From positions 310,001 through 374,000 of the forward strand of contig NZ_CAKLPY010000001.1 in the NCBI RefSeq assembly GCF_923079645.1: a stretch of DNA of 64,000 nucleotides, written 5' to 3'. Below are positions 18,756-27,643 of the stretch, one piece after another (the first letter of the stretch is position 1; each line of letters starts with the position of its first letter). A program made the translations under genes and the position numbers. This stretch comes from Emticicia aquatica. GTDB taxonomy: Bacteria; Bacteroidota; Bacteroidia; Cytophagales; Spirosomataceae. The notes under the pieces were generated by a model, which was not told where the DNA came from, searched no databases, and saw nothing but the letters and a program-made list of their open reading frames with translations.

Positions 18756-19126
18756 AATTGACACAATTCAATAAAGTTACCGTCGGGGTCATTTAAAAAA
18801 AGTTGCAAAACACCATCTGGACGAGATTTTATAGGCAAATATTTTATTCCCTTCTGAATTAAATACCTTTCTACAAATTTTATATCTGACACCGCCATCG
18901 CAAAATGATTGCTCCTAATTGGCGTAAATTCTTTTTCTGGTTTTCGAGCAATTAAATGTAACTCTTTTCCTTCTCCCAAATCAAACCAAATAACAGGATA
19001 ATCAAAATCAGGTGTTCTAATCTCCTGTAAATTAAGTATTTGTGAATAAAAAAGTCGACTTACTTCAATATCGGAGATTTGTAATGCAACGTGATTTAAC
19101 GCCTTGATTGTTAGTTTGTTATTCAT
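18752..19126 (-). CDS. VOC/glyoxalase-family protein
   Basis: A 124-residue vicinal-oxygen-chelate protein with two beta-alpha-beta-beta-beta modules: 'ALNHVALQISDIEVSRLFYS' starts the first and 'NHFAMAVSDIKFVERYLIQ' the second, and it ends with 'LFLNDPDGNFIELCQF'. Candidate metal ligands are His13 in the first module, a histidine near 57 ('LHLIAR'), His74 and the terminal Glu. It overlaps the psi-like gene by 4 bases at the stop codons (convergent). The substrate is unknown. Confidence 0.85.
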   Translation of the reverse strand: MNNKLTIKALNHVALQISDIEVSRLFYSQILNLQEIRTPDFDYPVIWFDLGEGKELHLIARKPEKEFTPIRSNHFAMAVSDIKFVERYLIQKGIKYLPIKSRPDGVLQLFLNDPDGNFIELCQF

Positions 19127-19221
19127 TTTGAAGCTGTCTTTTTTTACTACAAAAGTAAATATTTCAAACGATTCTGCTGGATAAAACCTCTGAAAATTCC
19201 TTTTTTTTTGTAACTTGCATC

Positions 19222-20991
19222 ATGGAAAAATTTGTTGTTTCAGCCCGTAAATACCGCCCGATAACTTTTGATACAGTTGTTGGTCAGTCGCACATTACAA
19301 CGACTTTGCAAAATGCCATTCGTACAAATCATTTGGCTCAAGCATTTTTGTTTTGTGGCCCTCGTGGAGTAGGAAAAACAACATGTGCAAGGATTTTGGC
19401 CAAAACAATTAATTGTCAGAATCTTACAGAGGATATTTCACCTTGTAATGAATGCGAATCGTGCAGGAGTTTTAATAATAATGCTTCATTTAATATTCAC
19501 GAACTTGATGCAGCTTCAAATAATTCGGTAGAAGATATTCGTAATTTAACCGACCAAGTACGTTTTCCTCCGCAAACAGGTAAATATAAAATTTATATCA
19601 TTGATGAGGTTCACATGCTTTCGCAGGCGGCTTTTAATGCTTTTTTGAAAACCCTCGAAGAGCCACCGAGCTATGCAATTTTTATTTTGGCAACAACGGA
19701 AAAGTACAAAATTTTACCTACAATTTTAAGCCGTTGCCAAATATTCGATTTTAACCGAATTCAGATAAAAGATATTGCCGACCATTTAGCAAATGTGGCT
19801 GAAAAAGAAAATATAACGGCTGATTATCAGGCACTTGAACTTATTGCTCAAAAAGCAGATGGTGGTTTGCGTGACGCACTTTCAATGTTTGATTTGAATG
19901 TTACATTTTCTTCAGGAAATGGATTGACTTATCAGACAGTCTTAGAAAATTTACATATTCTTGATTATGATTACTATTTCCGAATGACGGCTGCGTTATT
20001 GTCAGGAAGTGTTACTGAAGCTTTTTTATTGTACAATGAGATTTTAGAAAAAGGTTTTGATGGACACCAATTTGTGGTGGGATTGAATGAACATTTCCGA
20101 AATTTGATGGTAAGTAAAGACCCTCAAACTGTCAAATTACTCCAAGTTGCCGATTCTATTCAGCAGCGATATTTGGAACAATCAGCAAAACTTTCTTTGC
20201 CATATATATTTTCTTCGATGAGTGTTGGAAGCCAGTTAGATATTAATTACAAATCTGCAAAAAATCAGCGTCTGCACGTAGAAATAGGCCTAATGAAACT
20301 CTCTCAAATTGAACAAGTTTTGAATTTGAATGAGCTACCCAACATAGGGGACGAAAAAAAAAATCCTAACGCGGTAGAAGTAGCAAAAGTTGAGGTGAAA
20401 AAGCCAACTTCAGAGCCAATTCAACCAGCTTTGAATGAGCCAAATAACATTAAAACTTCTTCTTCAATTGAAGAAAATGTAATTATAAATACAGTAGCAA
20501 AACCGCTTCCAGTTACGCGTCCTTCGTTGGCTTCTTCTAAACTAAGGTCAACTGTTGATTTAGAAACCTCAGTATTAAATACGAAGTCAAATTCTTTTCA
20601 ACGTGCTGATAATGAGCTTTCTACGTCTATTCTTAATGAAGCTTTTACTTTTGAGACAATGCAGAAAGAATTATATTTTTTTGCAGATGAGCGTGACAAT
20701 GAAACGCTGAAAGTGATGTTGAAACGAGCGTTTGAACTAGAAGGAACAACACTAAAATTACAATTAGATAACCAAATTCAATTGGATGCTTTAATGCAAT
20801 TGAAACAAGATTTGGCTACTTATCTTCGACAAAAATTACGTAATTCATCCATTCAGATTTTGGCAGAAATTGTTGAATCTACAACCGAACGTCGTCCATA
20901 TACGGCTCAAGAAAAGTTTGAATATTTAGCCAATAAAAATCCTGCTTTATTACAATTGAGAGATAAACTAGGTTTGGAATTAGTATTTTAA
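19222..20991 (+). CDS. dnaX: DNA polymerase III subunit tau/gamma
   Basis: A 589-residue clamp-loader ATPase. The Walker A loop 'GPRGVGKT' is at 46-53, followed by a zinc site CX9CX2CX2C ('CQN...CNECESC'), Walker B with sensor 'IIDEVHML', and 'ILSRCQIFDF' with the SRC arginine finger. Domain III ends near residue 370, after which comes a long, less conserved tail (about 380-589). Exactly at that boundary is a run of ten A (20354-20363, codons 378-381), where a one-base slip in either direction meets a stop within a few codons. This could give a gamma-like short form (see findings). The stop codon is in a terminator stem. Confidence 0.97.
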   Translation: MEKFVVSARKYRPITFDTVVGQSHITTTLQNAIRTNHLAQAFLFCGPRGVGKTTCARILAKTINCQNLTEDISPCNECESCRSFNNNASFNIHELDAASNNSVEDIRNLTDQVRFPPQTGKYKIYIIDEVHMLSQAAFNAFLKTLEEPPSYAIFILATTEKYKILPTILSRCQIFDFNRIQIKDIADHLANVAEKENITADYQALELIAQKADGGLRDALSMFDLNVTFSSGNGLTYQTVLENLHILDYDYYFRMTAALLSGSVTEAFLLYNEILEKGFDGHQFVVGLNEHFRNLMVSKDPQTVKLLQVADSIQQRYLEQSAKLSLPYIFSSMSVGSQLDINYKSAKNQRLHVEIGLMKLSQIEQVLNLNELPNIGDEKKNPNAVEVAKVEVKKPTSEPIQPALNEPNNIKTSSSIEENVIINTVAKPLPVTRPSLASSKLRSTVDLETSVLNTKSNSFQRADNELSTSILNEAFTFETMQKELYFFADERDNETLKVMLKRAFELEGTTLKLQLDNQIQLDALMQLKQDLATYLRQKLRNSSIQILAEIVESTTERRPYTAQEKFEYLANKNPALLQLRDKLGLELVF

Positions 20992-21029
20992 ACAATTCCT
21001 CAAATGTTTTTTAATTTGAGGAATTGTTT
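20990..21029. terminator. Bidirectional intrinsic terminator between dnaX and the M28 peptidase
   Basis: A 16-bp perfect inverted repeat, arms 20990-21005 and 21014-21029, overlapping the dnaX stop codon and 7 bases from the convergent peptidase stop. Confidence 0.85.
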
Positions 21030-21035
21030 AAATAG

Positions 21036-22262
21036 TTAAAAAGTAATCTTTAAAATTACTTTTTCAGCACCACGTTTTACTTCAGCATCAATGGTTTGCC
21101 CTTTTTCAAACTTTCCTAGAGCTTTCATATACTCTTGTACATCACTTGTTGAGTTTTCGCCTAATTTCAAAATAACGTCTCCCGCTTGAAGACCCGCTTT
21201 TTCGGCTGGCCTACCTTTAGTTACACCATCGATTCGGACGCCTCCTTTGTCATAAGCATAATCGGGAATAATGCCCATCGTTACTTTGAAACTACTACGA
21301 GCGTTTCCAGCGTGTGGATTATTTGCAACTTGGATAAAATCAAGTTTTGGAGATTCCTCAATTTTTTTAATAACACTTTTCGCTAGTTCCAAAACCTTCA
21401 CTTCTCCTTCATAATTAATCAAATTAGCATCATCGCTCGGCTTGTGGTACTCTTGATGAGCTCCAGTAAAGAAAAATAGTACAGGCAGGTTTTTTAAATA
21501 AAAGGAGGTATGGTCTGACGGCCCAATTCCAGCCGAATCTACGTTATACTTAACTGATTGATTGATAGCTAATTGAGGAATATTTTTACCCCAAAAACTA
21601 CTTGTTCCCCAACCACCGATTGTCAGACCTTTATCGTCACGATAGCGACCAATCATATCCATATTTATCATACAATTAACGGTTTTTAAGTCAATTGTAG
21701 CATTGTCAGCGTAGTATTTTGAGCCAATTAATCCGAGTTCTTCACCCGAAAATCCAATAAACAAGAAATTGTGTTTTTCCTTGATTTTGTTTTTTGCATA
21801 GAATTTCGCCATTTCAATTAAACCCGCTGTTCCAGAAGCATTATCATCAGCACCGTTGTGAATACTTCCAACCGAATTCGCTTCGAGCGAACTGCCTTGG
21901 TCACCTTTGCCAAGATGGTCATAATGAGCTCCAATAACGATAGTTTTGTCCGAACCATTATCCAAAAAACCTACAACATTAGTTGCTTGAACATAGCTAA
22001 TATTTGGTGGTAAACCTTTTTTTGCAGGAAATTCTTGTAAAAAAGTTTCTTTATCGCCATAAGGTTTCAAACCGATTTTTTTGAATTGTTTTTCTAAATA
22101 TTTGGCGGCAGTTTTTCCTCCTTCTGTACCAGTTCCACGCCCCTCAAGTTTGTCTGAAGCTAAATATTCGATATGTTTTTGTACATTTTTTACTTCAATT
22201 TTAGGCGTTTGTGCAAAGGAAATACTTTTAAAAAGTAATAATAAAGCGATTGTTTTTTTCAT
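21036..22262 (-). CDS. Exported M28-family zinc aminopeptidase with C-terminal PDZ domain
   Basis: A 408-residue secreted or periplasmic peptidase. Signal peptide residues 1-17 ('LLLLFKSISFAQ'). The co-catalytic zinc ligands of M28 are visible: 'GAHYDHLG', 'NGADDNASG', the catalytic pair in 'GFSGEELGL', 'INMDMIGR', and the late histidine in 'EYHKPSDD'. A PDZ domain fills about 325-408 ('GRPAEKAGLQAGDVILKLGE'). It should remove N-terminal residues from peptides; specificity is not predictable. It is convergent with dnaX and shares a terminator. Confidence 0.93.
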   Translation of the reverse strand: MKKTIALLLLFKSISFAQTPKIEVKNVQKHIEYLASDKLEGRGTGTEGGKTAAKYLEKQFKKIGLKPYGDKETFLQEFPAKKGLPPNISYVQATNVVGFLDNGSDKTIVIGAHYDHLGKGDQGSSLEANSVGSIHNGADDNASGTAGLIEMAKFYAKNKIKEKHNFLFIGFSGEELGLIGSKYYADNATIDLKTVNCMINMDMIGRYRDDKGLTIGGWGTSSFWGKNIPQLAINQSVKYNVDSAGIGPSDHTSFYLKNLPVLFFFTGAHQEYHKPSDDANLINYEGEVKVLELAKSVIKKIEESPKLDFIQVANNPHAGNARSSFKVTMGIIPDYAYDKGGVRIDGVTKGRPAEKAGLQAGDVILKLGENSTSDVQEYMKALGKFEKGQTIDAEVKRGAEKVILKITF

Positions 22263-22347
22263 TGAAAATATTGTGGTTAAAAATGAAGTGTAAAATATTT
22301 CAAAAATTGACAGCTAATATACTCATAAATTAGTTTTAGCAATAAAA

Positions 22348-22767
22348 TCATTTCTCTTGGGTTTGAAAAAATGGAAGCAGTCTGTCCAAAATCTCTTTTG
22401 GACAAAAAGTAATTCGATTATTAGCTGTTTTCAAGAAAACCAAAGTGGTTTCGCCCGTGTGTAGAAGCGTATCTTCTTCATTATAAATTTCGTAATTAAA
22501 TACAATTCTGACTTTTGGTAATTCTTTGATAATGACCCGAATCGTGACCAAATCGTCGTATTTTGCAGGAACAATAAAACGAGAACGATTTTCATAAACT
22601 GGCATAATTACACCCGTATCTTCTAAATCTCGGTAGCGTAAACCCAATGAACGCAATGCTTCTACACGACCAATTTCATAAAGTCGAGCGTAATTTCCGT
22701 AGTACATATAACCCATTTGGTCAATATCAGCATAACGAATGCGGTAATTATAATCGAATTGATACAT
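22348..22767 (-). CDS. Acyl-CoA thioesterase, 4HBT hotdog family (YbgC/FadM-like)
   Basis: A 139-residue protein from the ATG at 22767, giving MYQFDYNYRIRYADIDQMG, the normal family start; an upstream in-frame start would add 16 non-conserved residues. The hotdog helix and the catalytic aspartate are in 'VRYADIDQMGYMYYGNYARLYEIGR'-type sequence (D about 14). It hydrolyses acyl-CoA thioesters in the cytosol; in other bacteria YbgC is tied to the Tol-Pal region, which is absent here. It is followed after about 50 bases by the M61 peptidase upstream on the same strand order. Confidence 0.92.
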   Translation of the reverse strand: MYQFDYNYRIRYADIDQMGYMYYGNYARLYEIGRVEALRSLGLRYRDLEDTGVIMPVYENRSRFIVPAKYDDLVTIRVIIKELPKVRIVFNYEIYNEEDTLLHTGETTLVFLKTANNRITFCPKEILDRLLPFFQTQEK

Positions 22768-22860
22768 TTTCTGACGATAAATGATGAATGAAAAACAGTG
22801 TTTTATTATTCGCAAAAGTAGCTAAGTCTTGACAGAAATCTGGTTTTTTGATTTTTTCTA

Positions 22861-24291
22861 TTAGATGATTTTTAAGTTGACTAGCCCTTCTTCGTTTCTA
22901 ACTACTTGTAAATCAATTAGTTGTAAGTATTCATTTAATAAATCAAAAAGAGATTCTTTCCCCAAAATACATTTTTCAAAATACCAATCTAATGGTTCGC
23001 CTGCAATTTGTTCACAAATATTTTTATAATCTTGCATTGTGTAGCCTAATAATGGCGTTCCGTTAGTAGATTTTCCGAAAACTTTCCACATTAACTTCAT
23101 CACATCATCGAGTGAACGGGTTTTATTTGAAACTTTTTGAATATGAAGGTCTAAAATTTGGGCAGAAATAGCTCCTTTATGGTAAACTGAAACTTTCCGA
23201 TTTGGGATACTTTGTGAATAACCATCAAGCCATAAATCCCAAGATGATTCAACCAACGATTGTGCCGCCGAATCAGCATGGTCAAAATGTCGTTTATAAC
23301 AAGCTTCTAGTTCTTTTAAATACTGATTTCTGTCGAAAACACCCGAACGATAAAGCATCAAATCACCATAATAGGTTGTTACACCTTCCGCAACAAAGCA
23401 AGTTTGAAAATAATTTTCTTTAGTAAAATCGTAAGGAAGCAGCTCGATGGGACGAATTTTGCAAATATTCCATGTATGAAAAAGTTCGTGTGAGGCTAAT
23501 CCGAGCAAATCTGTGTACAATTCTTCAAAGTTTTGACTGTCAGGCCCTAGAATTTGCATGGTAGAGTTGCGATGTTCGACACCGTGATAATAAGGAACAG
23601 GCAGTACCCAAGTAATGAAATGATAATCCTTTTCGGGGAAGTTGCCAAAAACTTTGATTTGTTCTTGTGAAAACTTCTTGAAATCGGTTTTGATTTGTTT
23701 CAAATATTCTCTCGAAAAGTTACCTTGAAACCAAAGATTAAATTTAACTTTTCCAATATTATAAAAATCATGTTTGAGATTCACACTGATAATAAAAGGA
23801 GTGTCAGCCAAGTGAAAGAAATCATGGAAATGAATAGTGTTAACATCGCTTTTAGCTGCATTCTGAAAAGAGGCACCCGCAATTTGTTCATTATCAGCTA
23901 TTTGCAAATACAAATTACAAGATTCATTGATTCGACCTTCGGCATAAATGCATAAATTTACTGGATTGACGTAGAAAACATTTTCATCCACGAAACTGCT
24001 TCCTGCATTGATTGTATTGGCGTAATAATTGTATTTCGCAGTGATTGTAGTTGCTCCGTTACAACTTACTTCCCAGCGGTCTTTGCTCACTTTTTTTGTA
24101 CTTAGTAAATTATTTTTTTCGTCAAAAACGTCAAGATTTTGAATGTTTTTGGCAAAATTTTGTAGCTCATAACGTCCTGGACGCCAAGCAGGTAGCTGTA
24201 ATTCGATGGTGTTAGTATTGATATTTTCGATTTCACATTCAACATCAATAAAATGAGAAACTTTGTTTTTTGAATATATTTTGTAGTTCAT
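22861..24291 (-). CDS. M61-family glycyl aminopeptidase-like protein, short form
   Basis: A 476-residue protein. An N-terminal beta-sandwich (1-170, 'LQLPAWRPGRYELQNFAKN') is followed by a thermolysin-like domain with the zinc motif HELFH ('LASHELFHTWNICKIRP') and the glutamate-containing 'FVAEGVTTYYGDL'. No signal peptide is obvious. M61 proteins usually run to about 580-620 residues with a C-terminal PDZ domain; here the sequence ends shortly after the catalytic domain ('YLQLIDLQVVRNEEGLVNLKII'), so the PDZ is missing. The gene is divergent from rpmH. Confidence 0.88.
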   Translation of the reverse strand: MNYKIYSKNKVSHFIDVECEIENINTNTIELQLPAWRPGRYELQNFAKNIQNLDVFDEKNNLLSTKKVSKDRWEVSCNGATTITAKYNYYANTINAGSSFVDENVFYVNPVNLCIYAEGRINESCNLYLQIADNEQIAGASFQNAAKSDVNTIHFHDFFHLADTPFIISVNLKHDFYNIGKVKFNLWFQGNFSREYLKQIKTDFKKFSQEQIKVFGNFPEKDYHFITWVLPVPYYHGVEHRNSTMQILGPDSQNFEELYTDLLGLASHELFHTWNICKIRPIELLPYDFTKENYFQTCFVAEGVTTYYGDLMLYRSGVFDRNQYLKELEACYKRHFDHADSAAQSLVESSWDLWLDGYSQSIPNRKVSVYHKGAISAQILDLHIQKVSNKTRSLDDVMKLMWKVFGKSTNGTPLLGYTMQDYKNICEQIAGEPLDWYFEKCILGKESLFDLLNEYLQLIDLQVVRNEEGLVNLKII

Positions 24292-24312
24292 ACAAGATTT
24301 TTTTGTAAGGAT

Positions 24313-24343
24313 TTTGTCTTTTTAAAAAATAGTCGTACTTTTG
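24313..24343 (+). promoter_or_regulatory. Bacteroidota-type sigma-70 promoter for rpmH
   Basis: TTTG at 24313-24316, exactly 19 bases, then TACTTTTG at 24336-24343. This matches the Bacteroidota consensus TTTG-N19-TAnnTTTG. The expected start site is about 24350, giving a leader of some 38 bases before the rpmH ATG. Confidence 0.85.
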
Positions 24344-24387
24344 CACTCCCGAATTAAGATTCCAAGAACAAAAATAACAAAAATATA

Positions 24388-24543
24388 ATGAAAAGGACAT
24401 TCCAACCATCAAATAGAAAGCGTCGTAACAAACACGGATTCCGTGAGCGTATGGAAACAGCCAACGGAAGAAGAGTTTTGGCAGCACGTCGTGCAAGAGG
24501 CAGAAAGAGATTGACTGTTTCTGATGAGAAAAAGCATAAATAA
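24388..24543 (+). CDS. rpmH: Large ribosomal subunit protein bL34
   Basis: A 51-residue, highly basic protein starting [18 protein letters not shown] and containing the family motif '[18 protein letters not shown]'. Length is as expected for Bacteroidota. It is followed by a hairpin and then rnpA, the classical rpmH-rnpA order. Confidence 0.98.
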   Translation: MKRTFQPSNRKRRNKHGFRERMETANGRRVLAARRARGRKRLTVSDEKKHK

Positions 24544-24610
24544 TACTTTTTCAGCAAATAGAAATTTTATCAATTATGCTTTTTGACTAATTTGATAATA
24601 AAGATATTGG

Positions 24611-24638
24611 AGCCGCCTTTTGGTGGCTTTTTTTTTGA
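24611..24638 (+). terminator. Intrinsic terminator/attenuator between rpmH and rnpA
   Basis: agccgcc (24611-24617) pairs with ggtggct (24622-24628; one G-T pair) around a four-base loop, followed by at least eight T. Placed 10 bases before rnpA, it could reduce rnpA expression relative to rpmH, as is known for this gene pair elsewhere (inference). Confidence 0.78.
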
Positions 24639-24647
24639 ATTTCTTCT

Positions 24648-25076
24648 ATGTTTTTTCTGCGAACAATATTTTCGCAACCTATTTTGAAAAAAACATTTAA
24701 AAAAGACGAGCGTCTATGTAGTGTAAAGGTTATTGAAGGCCTTTTTGACAGAAAGAATTCTGCCAATGGCGGTGTTTTTTCTTATCCACTTAGAATTGTT
24801 TTTCAACCACTTCTCGAAACCCCATCTTCTGAAAGTATTGCTACTATTTGCCCCCAAAAAACACAAGTATTGTTTTCTGTACCTAAGCGTCAATTCAAAC
24901 ACGCAGTTGACCGAAATCTAATTCGCCGACGAATAAAAGAGGCTTATCGACTAAATAAAAACCTACTTTCTAAGAAATATAGTATTGCATTTATTTATAT
25001 TGGTAAAGAAATTGAAGATTTTAAAGCGATAGAAAAAGGTATGAAAGGGGCTTTTCGTAAAATGAATTCCATTTAA
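24648..25076 (+). CDS. rnpA: Ribonuclease P protein component
   Basis: A 142-residue basic protein that, with the RNA subunit, matures tRNA 5' ends. The RNA-binding signature 'KHAVDRNLIRRRIKEAYRLNK' region (RNR motif) is intact near residues 85-104, and 'FSVPKRQFKHAVDR' precedes it. The N-terminus carries the expected 'LKKTFKKDERLCS'. The second half of the rpmH-rnpA pair. Confidence 0.96.
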   Translation: MFFLRTIFSQPILKKTFKKDERLCSVKVIEGLFDRKNSANGGVFSYPLRIVFQPLLETPSSESIATICPQKTQVLFSVPKRQFKHAVDRNLIRRRIKEAYRLNKNLLSKKYSIAFIYIGKEIEDFKAIEKGMKGAFRKMNSI

Positions 25077-25159
25077 TAAATATTGGCATATTTATGTGAT
25101 AAAAGGCTCATAAATTTATATATATTTGTTGTTTAGATTTCACTCCAAAATATTTTACT

Positions 25160-27571
25160 ATGAAAAAAAATATACTTCTTGTATTTTTTATACTCTTCTC
25201 ACAAATGGTAATCGCTCAAATTGAAAATAAAGATTTTCCAAGAGAGAGAATGGAACACGAAATTAGTGTTACGATTGACCCAAAACTTGGTCGTGTTCCT
25301 TTTGAAAGACTTGTAAATGAGCGAGAAAAACTTAATCAAGGATTAAAAAATCATACAATAAATACTGCAATTTCGGGGCTTACATGGTACGAAAGAGGCC
25401 CGAATAATATTGGAGGTCGTACAAGAGCATTGATGATTGACCCAAATGATGCTACAAAAAAACGTGTTTTTGCTGGTGGTGTGGGTGGTGGACTTTGGTA
25501 TAATAATGATATAACCTCTGCGGTTTCTGGATGGACAAAAATTGATGATTTTTGGGCAAATATCACGATTGGTTGTATTGCGTATAATCCAGTTAATACA
25601 CAAATATTTTATGTTGGCACTGGTGAAGGTTGGGGAAGCTTAGATGCCTTACAAGGAGCGGGTGTTTATAAGTCAACGGACGGTGGAACAACTTGGTCAT
25701 TGCTCACATCAACTTCAACGGGTATTTATTCAAATAATTTTAAATTTACTCAAAAAATTGTCGTCAATAATGCTGGCGATGTGTTTGCAGGTACTCAAAG
25801 TGGGGTACTGAAATCTACTGATGGAGGAACAACATGGGCGGTGTCTCTTGCAGGAACTGGTTTTGTTTCTGACTTAGAAATTGCATCTGATGGGGTGCTT
25901 TACGCTGCTTTTAGTAATGGAAGTAAAATTTATAAATCAACTGACAGTGGTGCATCATGGACAGAGATCACACCAGACCCAAATCAGTCAAGAGTGGAGT
26001 TAGCCTTAGCCCAATCAACGTCTGGTGCTAGTCAAGTAATTTATGCAATGGCTGATAATGGAGGCAATTCTCCTGCATGGATAAAAAAATCTGTTAATGC
26101 AGGTTCTACTTGGACGACTCTAACAAATGCAAGTTTATTGGGCGGGCAAGGATGGTATGACATGATTATGGCAGTTCATCCTACGAATCCTGATTTAGTG
26201 ATTGCAGGAGGAAACGTACTTGGTAGAACAACCGACGGCGGAGCAACTTGGACATTGCAAGGATATGGATACCCACACCCCGACCAACATGCGATTGTAT
26301 TTAGACCAAATGCCGGAAGCTATAATGAAGTAATCGTTGGAAATGATGGGGGAGTAATTTATTCACCAGATTATGGTAATTCGGCTGATGCTTCTCCGAT
26401 TTTTGAAGCTCATAATACTGGCTATAATGTTACCCAATTTTATGGAATTTCGATGAAAAATATTGCTGGAGATGGATATATTCTAGGTGGAACACAAGAT
26501 AATAATACACTTAAAGTTACTTCTGCTGAAAATGTAGTTGGAGGCGGAACAAATGTTAATGGTGGCGATGGAATTGCTTCATTTATTGACCAAAATGAAC
26601 CCAATATTGCCTTGGTTTCAGCTCAATATGGAGGATATTATTACATGAATACCGCAACTGATGCGAAAACCTATTTAGGTGTTGGTAGTAGTCAATTTAT
26701 AACAACGGGTGATTATGATAGTCAAAATAATATTTTTTATGTTGATAGAACTAATGGTTCTACCATTTGGAAAGTAAGAAATGTTGGTGGTGCATTTACT
26801 TCAAATTATTATAGTACAAACGTTCCAACGGCAGTTTCTTTCATAAGAGCAGGGCTTACACAACACACCATTTTTGTTGGAACTGGTTATTATTATTATG
26901 CAGGAAGTTGGTTTGGGGGACAAATTTATAAAATCACAAACTTTGGTGAGCCAGGACAAGTTACTACGCTTATCGGCACATTAAATACTGGGGGTGTTTC
27001 CTCCATTTCAATTGGTGCTACTGAGAATGAATTACTTGTTACTTTGGCCAATTACGGAGTAAAATCAGTGTATTATACGAATGATGGAGGAGCAAATTGG
27101 ACAAGTAAAGATGAAGTTGCACATGGTTTGCCAGATATTCCAGTGAGATATGGAATTTTCAACCCCAATAACAGAAAACAAGTACTACTAGCAACTGATT
27201 TAGGGGTTTGGTCTTCTACTGATATTACAGCAGCCAATCCTGGTTGGGGAGTTACAAATACTGGATTAGCCAACGTTAGCTGCTTTCAATTATTTTATCG
27301 TTCTTCGGATAATACAGTAGCCGTTGCGACACACGGAAGAGGTATTTTTACGACAAAATTAACTGCATGCCCTACAAACATAGTTAAAACAGGTAATATG
27401 TCAGGCACAGAAACTGTTCTTTCGGGTACCTATATTAAAGGAAATACAGCAAATGTGATTCAAACTGGGGCAAAAAGTACTTATAGTGCTAAAAATTACG
27501 TTTTACTAGAGCCGAAGTTTGAAACCCAAAGCAATAGTGTATTTACTGCAATTATTGCTGGTTGTAATTAA
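25160..27571 (+). CDS. Secreted BNR/Asp-box beta-propeller protein with GC-x C-terminus
   Basis: An 803-residue protein with a signal peptide (1-20, 'LFSQMVIAQ'). The body is a sortilin/VPS10-like beta-propeller with at least five Asp-box repeats: 'STDGGTTW' (twice), 'STDSGASW', 'TTDGGATW' and 'TNDGGANW'. The last 70 residues ('TGNMSGTETVLSGTYIKG', 'FETQSNSVFTAIIAGCN') match, from memory, the small C-terminal beta domain that ends in Gly-Cys-X-COOH in Cytophagales secreted proteins and is thought to be a T9SS-linked sorting tail. Glycosidase activity cannot be claimed. Confidence 0.85.
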   Translation: MKKNILLVFFILFSQMVIAQIENKDFPRERMEHEISVTIDPKLGRVPFERLVNEREKLNQGLKNHTINTAISGLTWYERGPNNIGGRTRALMIDPNDATKKRVFAGGVGGGLWYNNDITSAVSGWTKIDDFWANITIGCIAYNPVNTQIFYVGTGEGWGSLDALQGAGVYKSTDGGTTWSLLTSTSTGIYSNNFKFTQKIVVNNAGDVFAGTQSGVLKSTDGGTTWAVSLAGTGFVSDLEIASDGVLYAAFSNGSKIYKSTDSGASWTEITPDPNQSRVELALAQSTSGASQVIYAMADNGGNSPAWIKKSVNAGSTWTTLTNASLLGGQGWYDMIMAVHPTNPDLVIAGGNVLGRTTDGGATWTLQGYGYPHPDQHAIVFRPNAGSYNEVIVGNDGGVIYSPDYGNSADASPIFEAHNTGYNVTQFYGISMKNIAGDGYILGGTQDNNTLKVTSAENVVGGGTNVNGGDGIASFIDQNEPNIALVSAQYGGYYYMNTATDAKTYLGVGSSQFITTGDYDSQNNIFYVDRTNGSTIWKVRNVGGAFTSNYYSTNVPTAVSFIRAGLTQHTIFVGTGYYYYAGSWFGGQIYKITNFGEPGQVTTLIGTLNTGGVSSISIGATENELLVTLANYGVKSVYYTNDGGANWTSKDEVAHGLPDIPVRYGIFNPNNRKQVLLATDLGVWSSTDITAANPGWGVTNTGLANVSCFQLFYRSSDNTVAVATHGRGIFTTKLTACPTNIVKTGNMSGTETVLSGTYIKGNTANVIQTGAKSTYSAKNYVLLEPKFETQSNSVFTAIIAGCN

Positions 27572-27643
27572 AATAACAGGATTCCAACCTTTTCTTTAAA
27601 AGTAGAATCATAGATATAAATTAGGAGTTAAATATTAACTACA

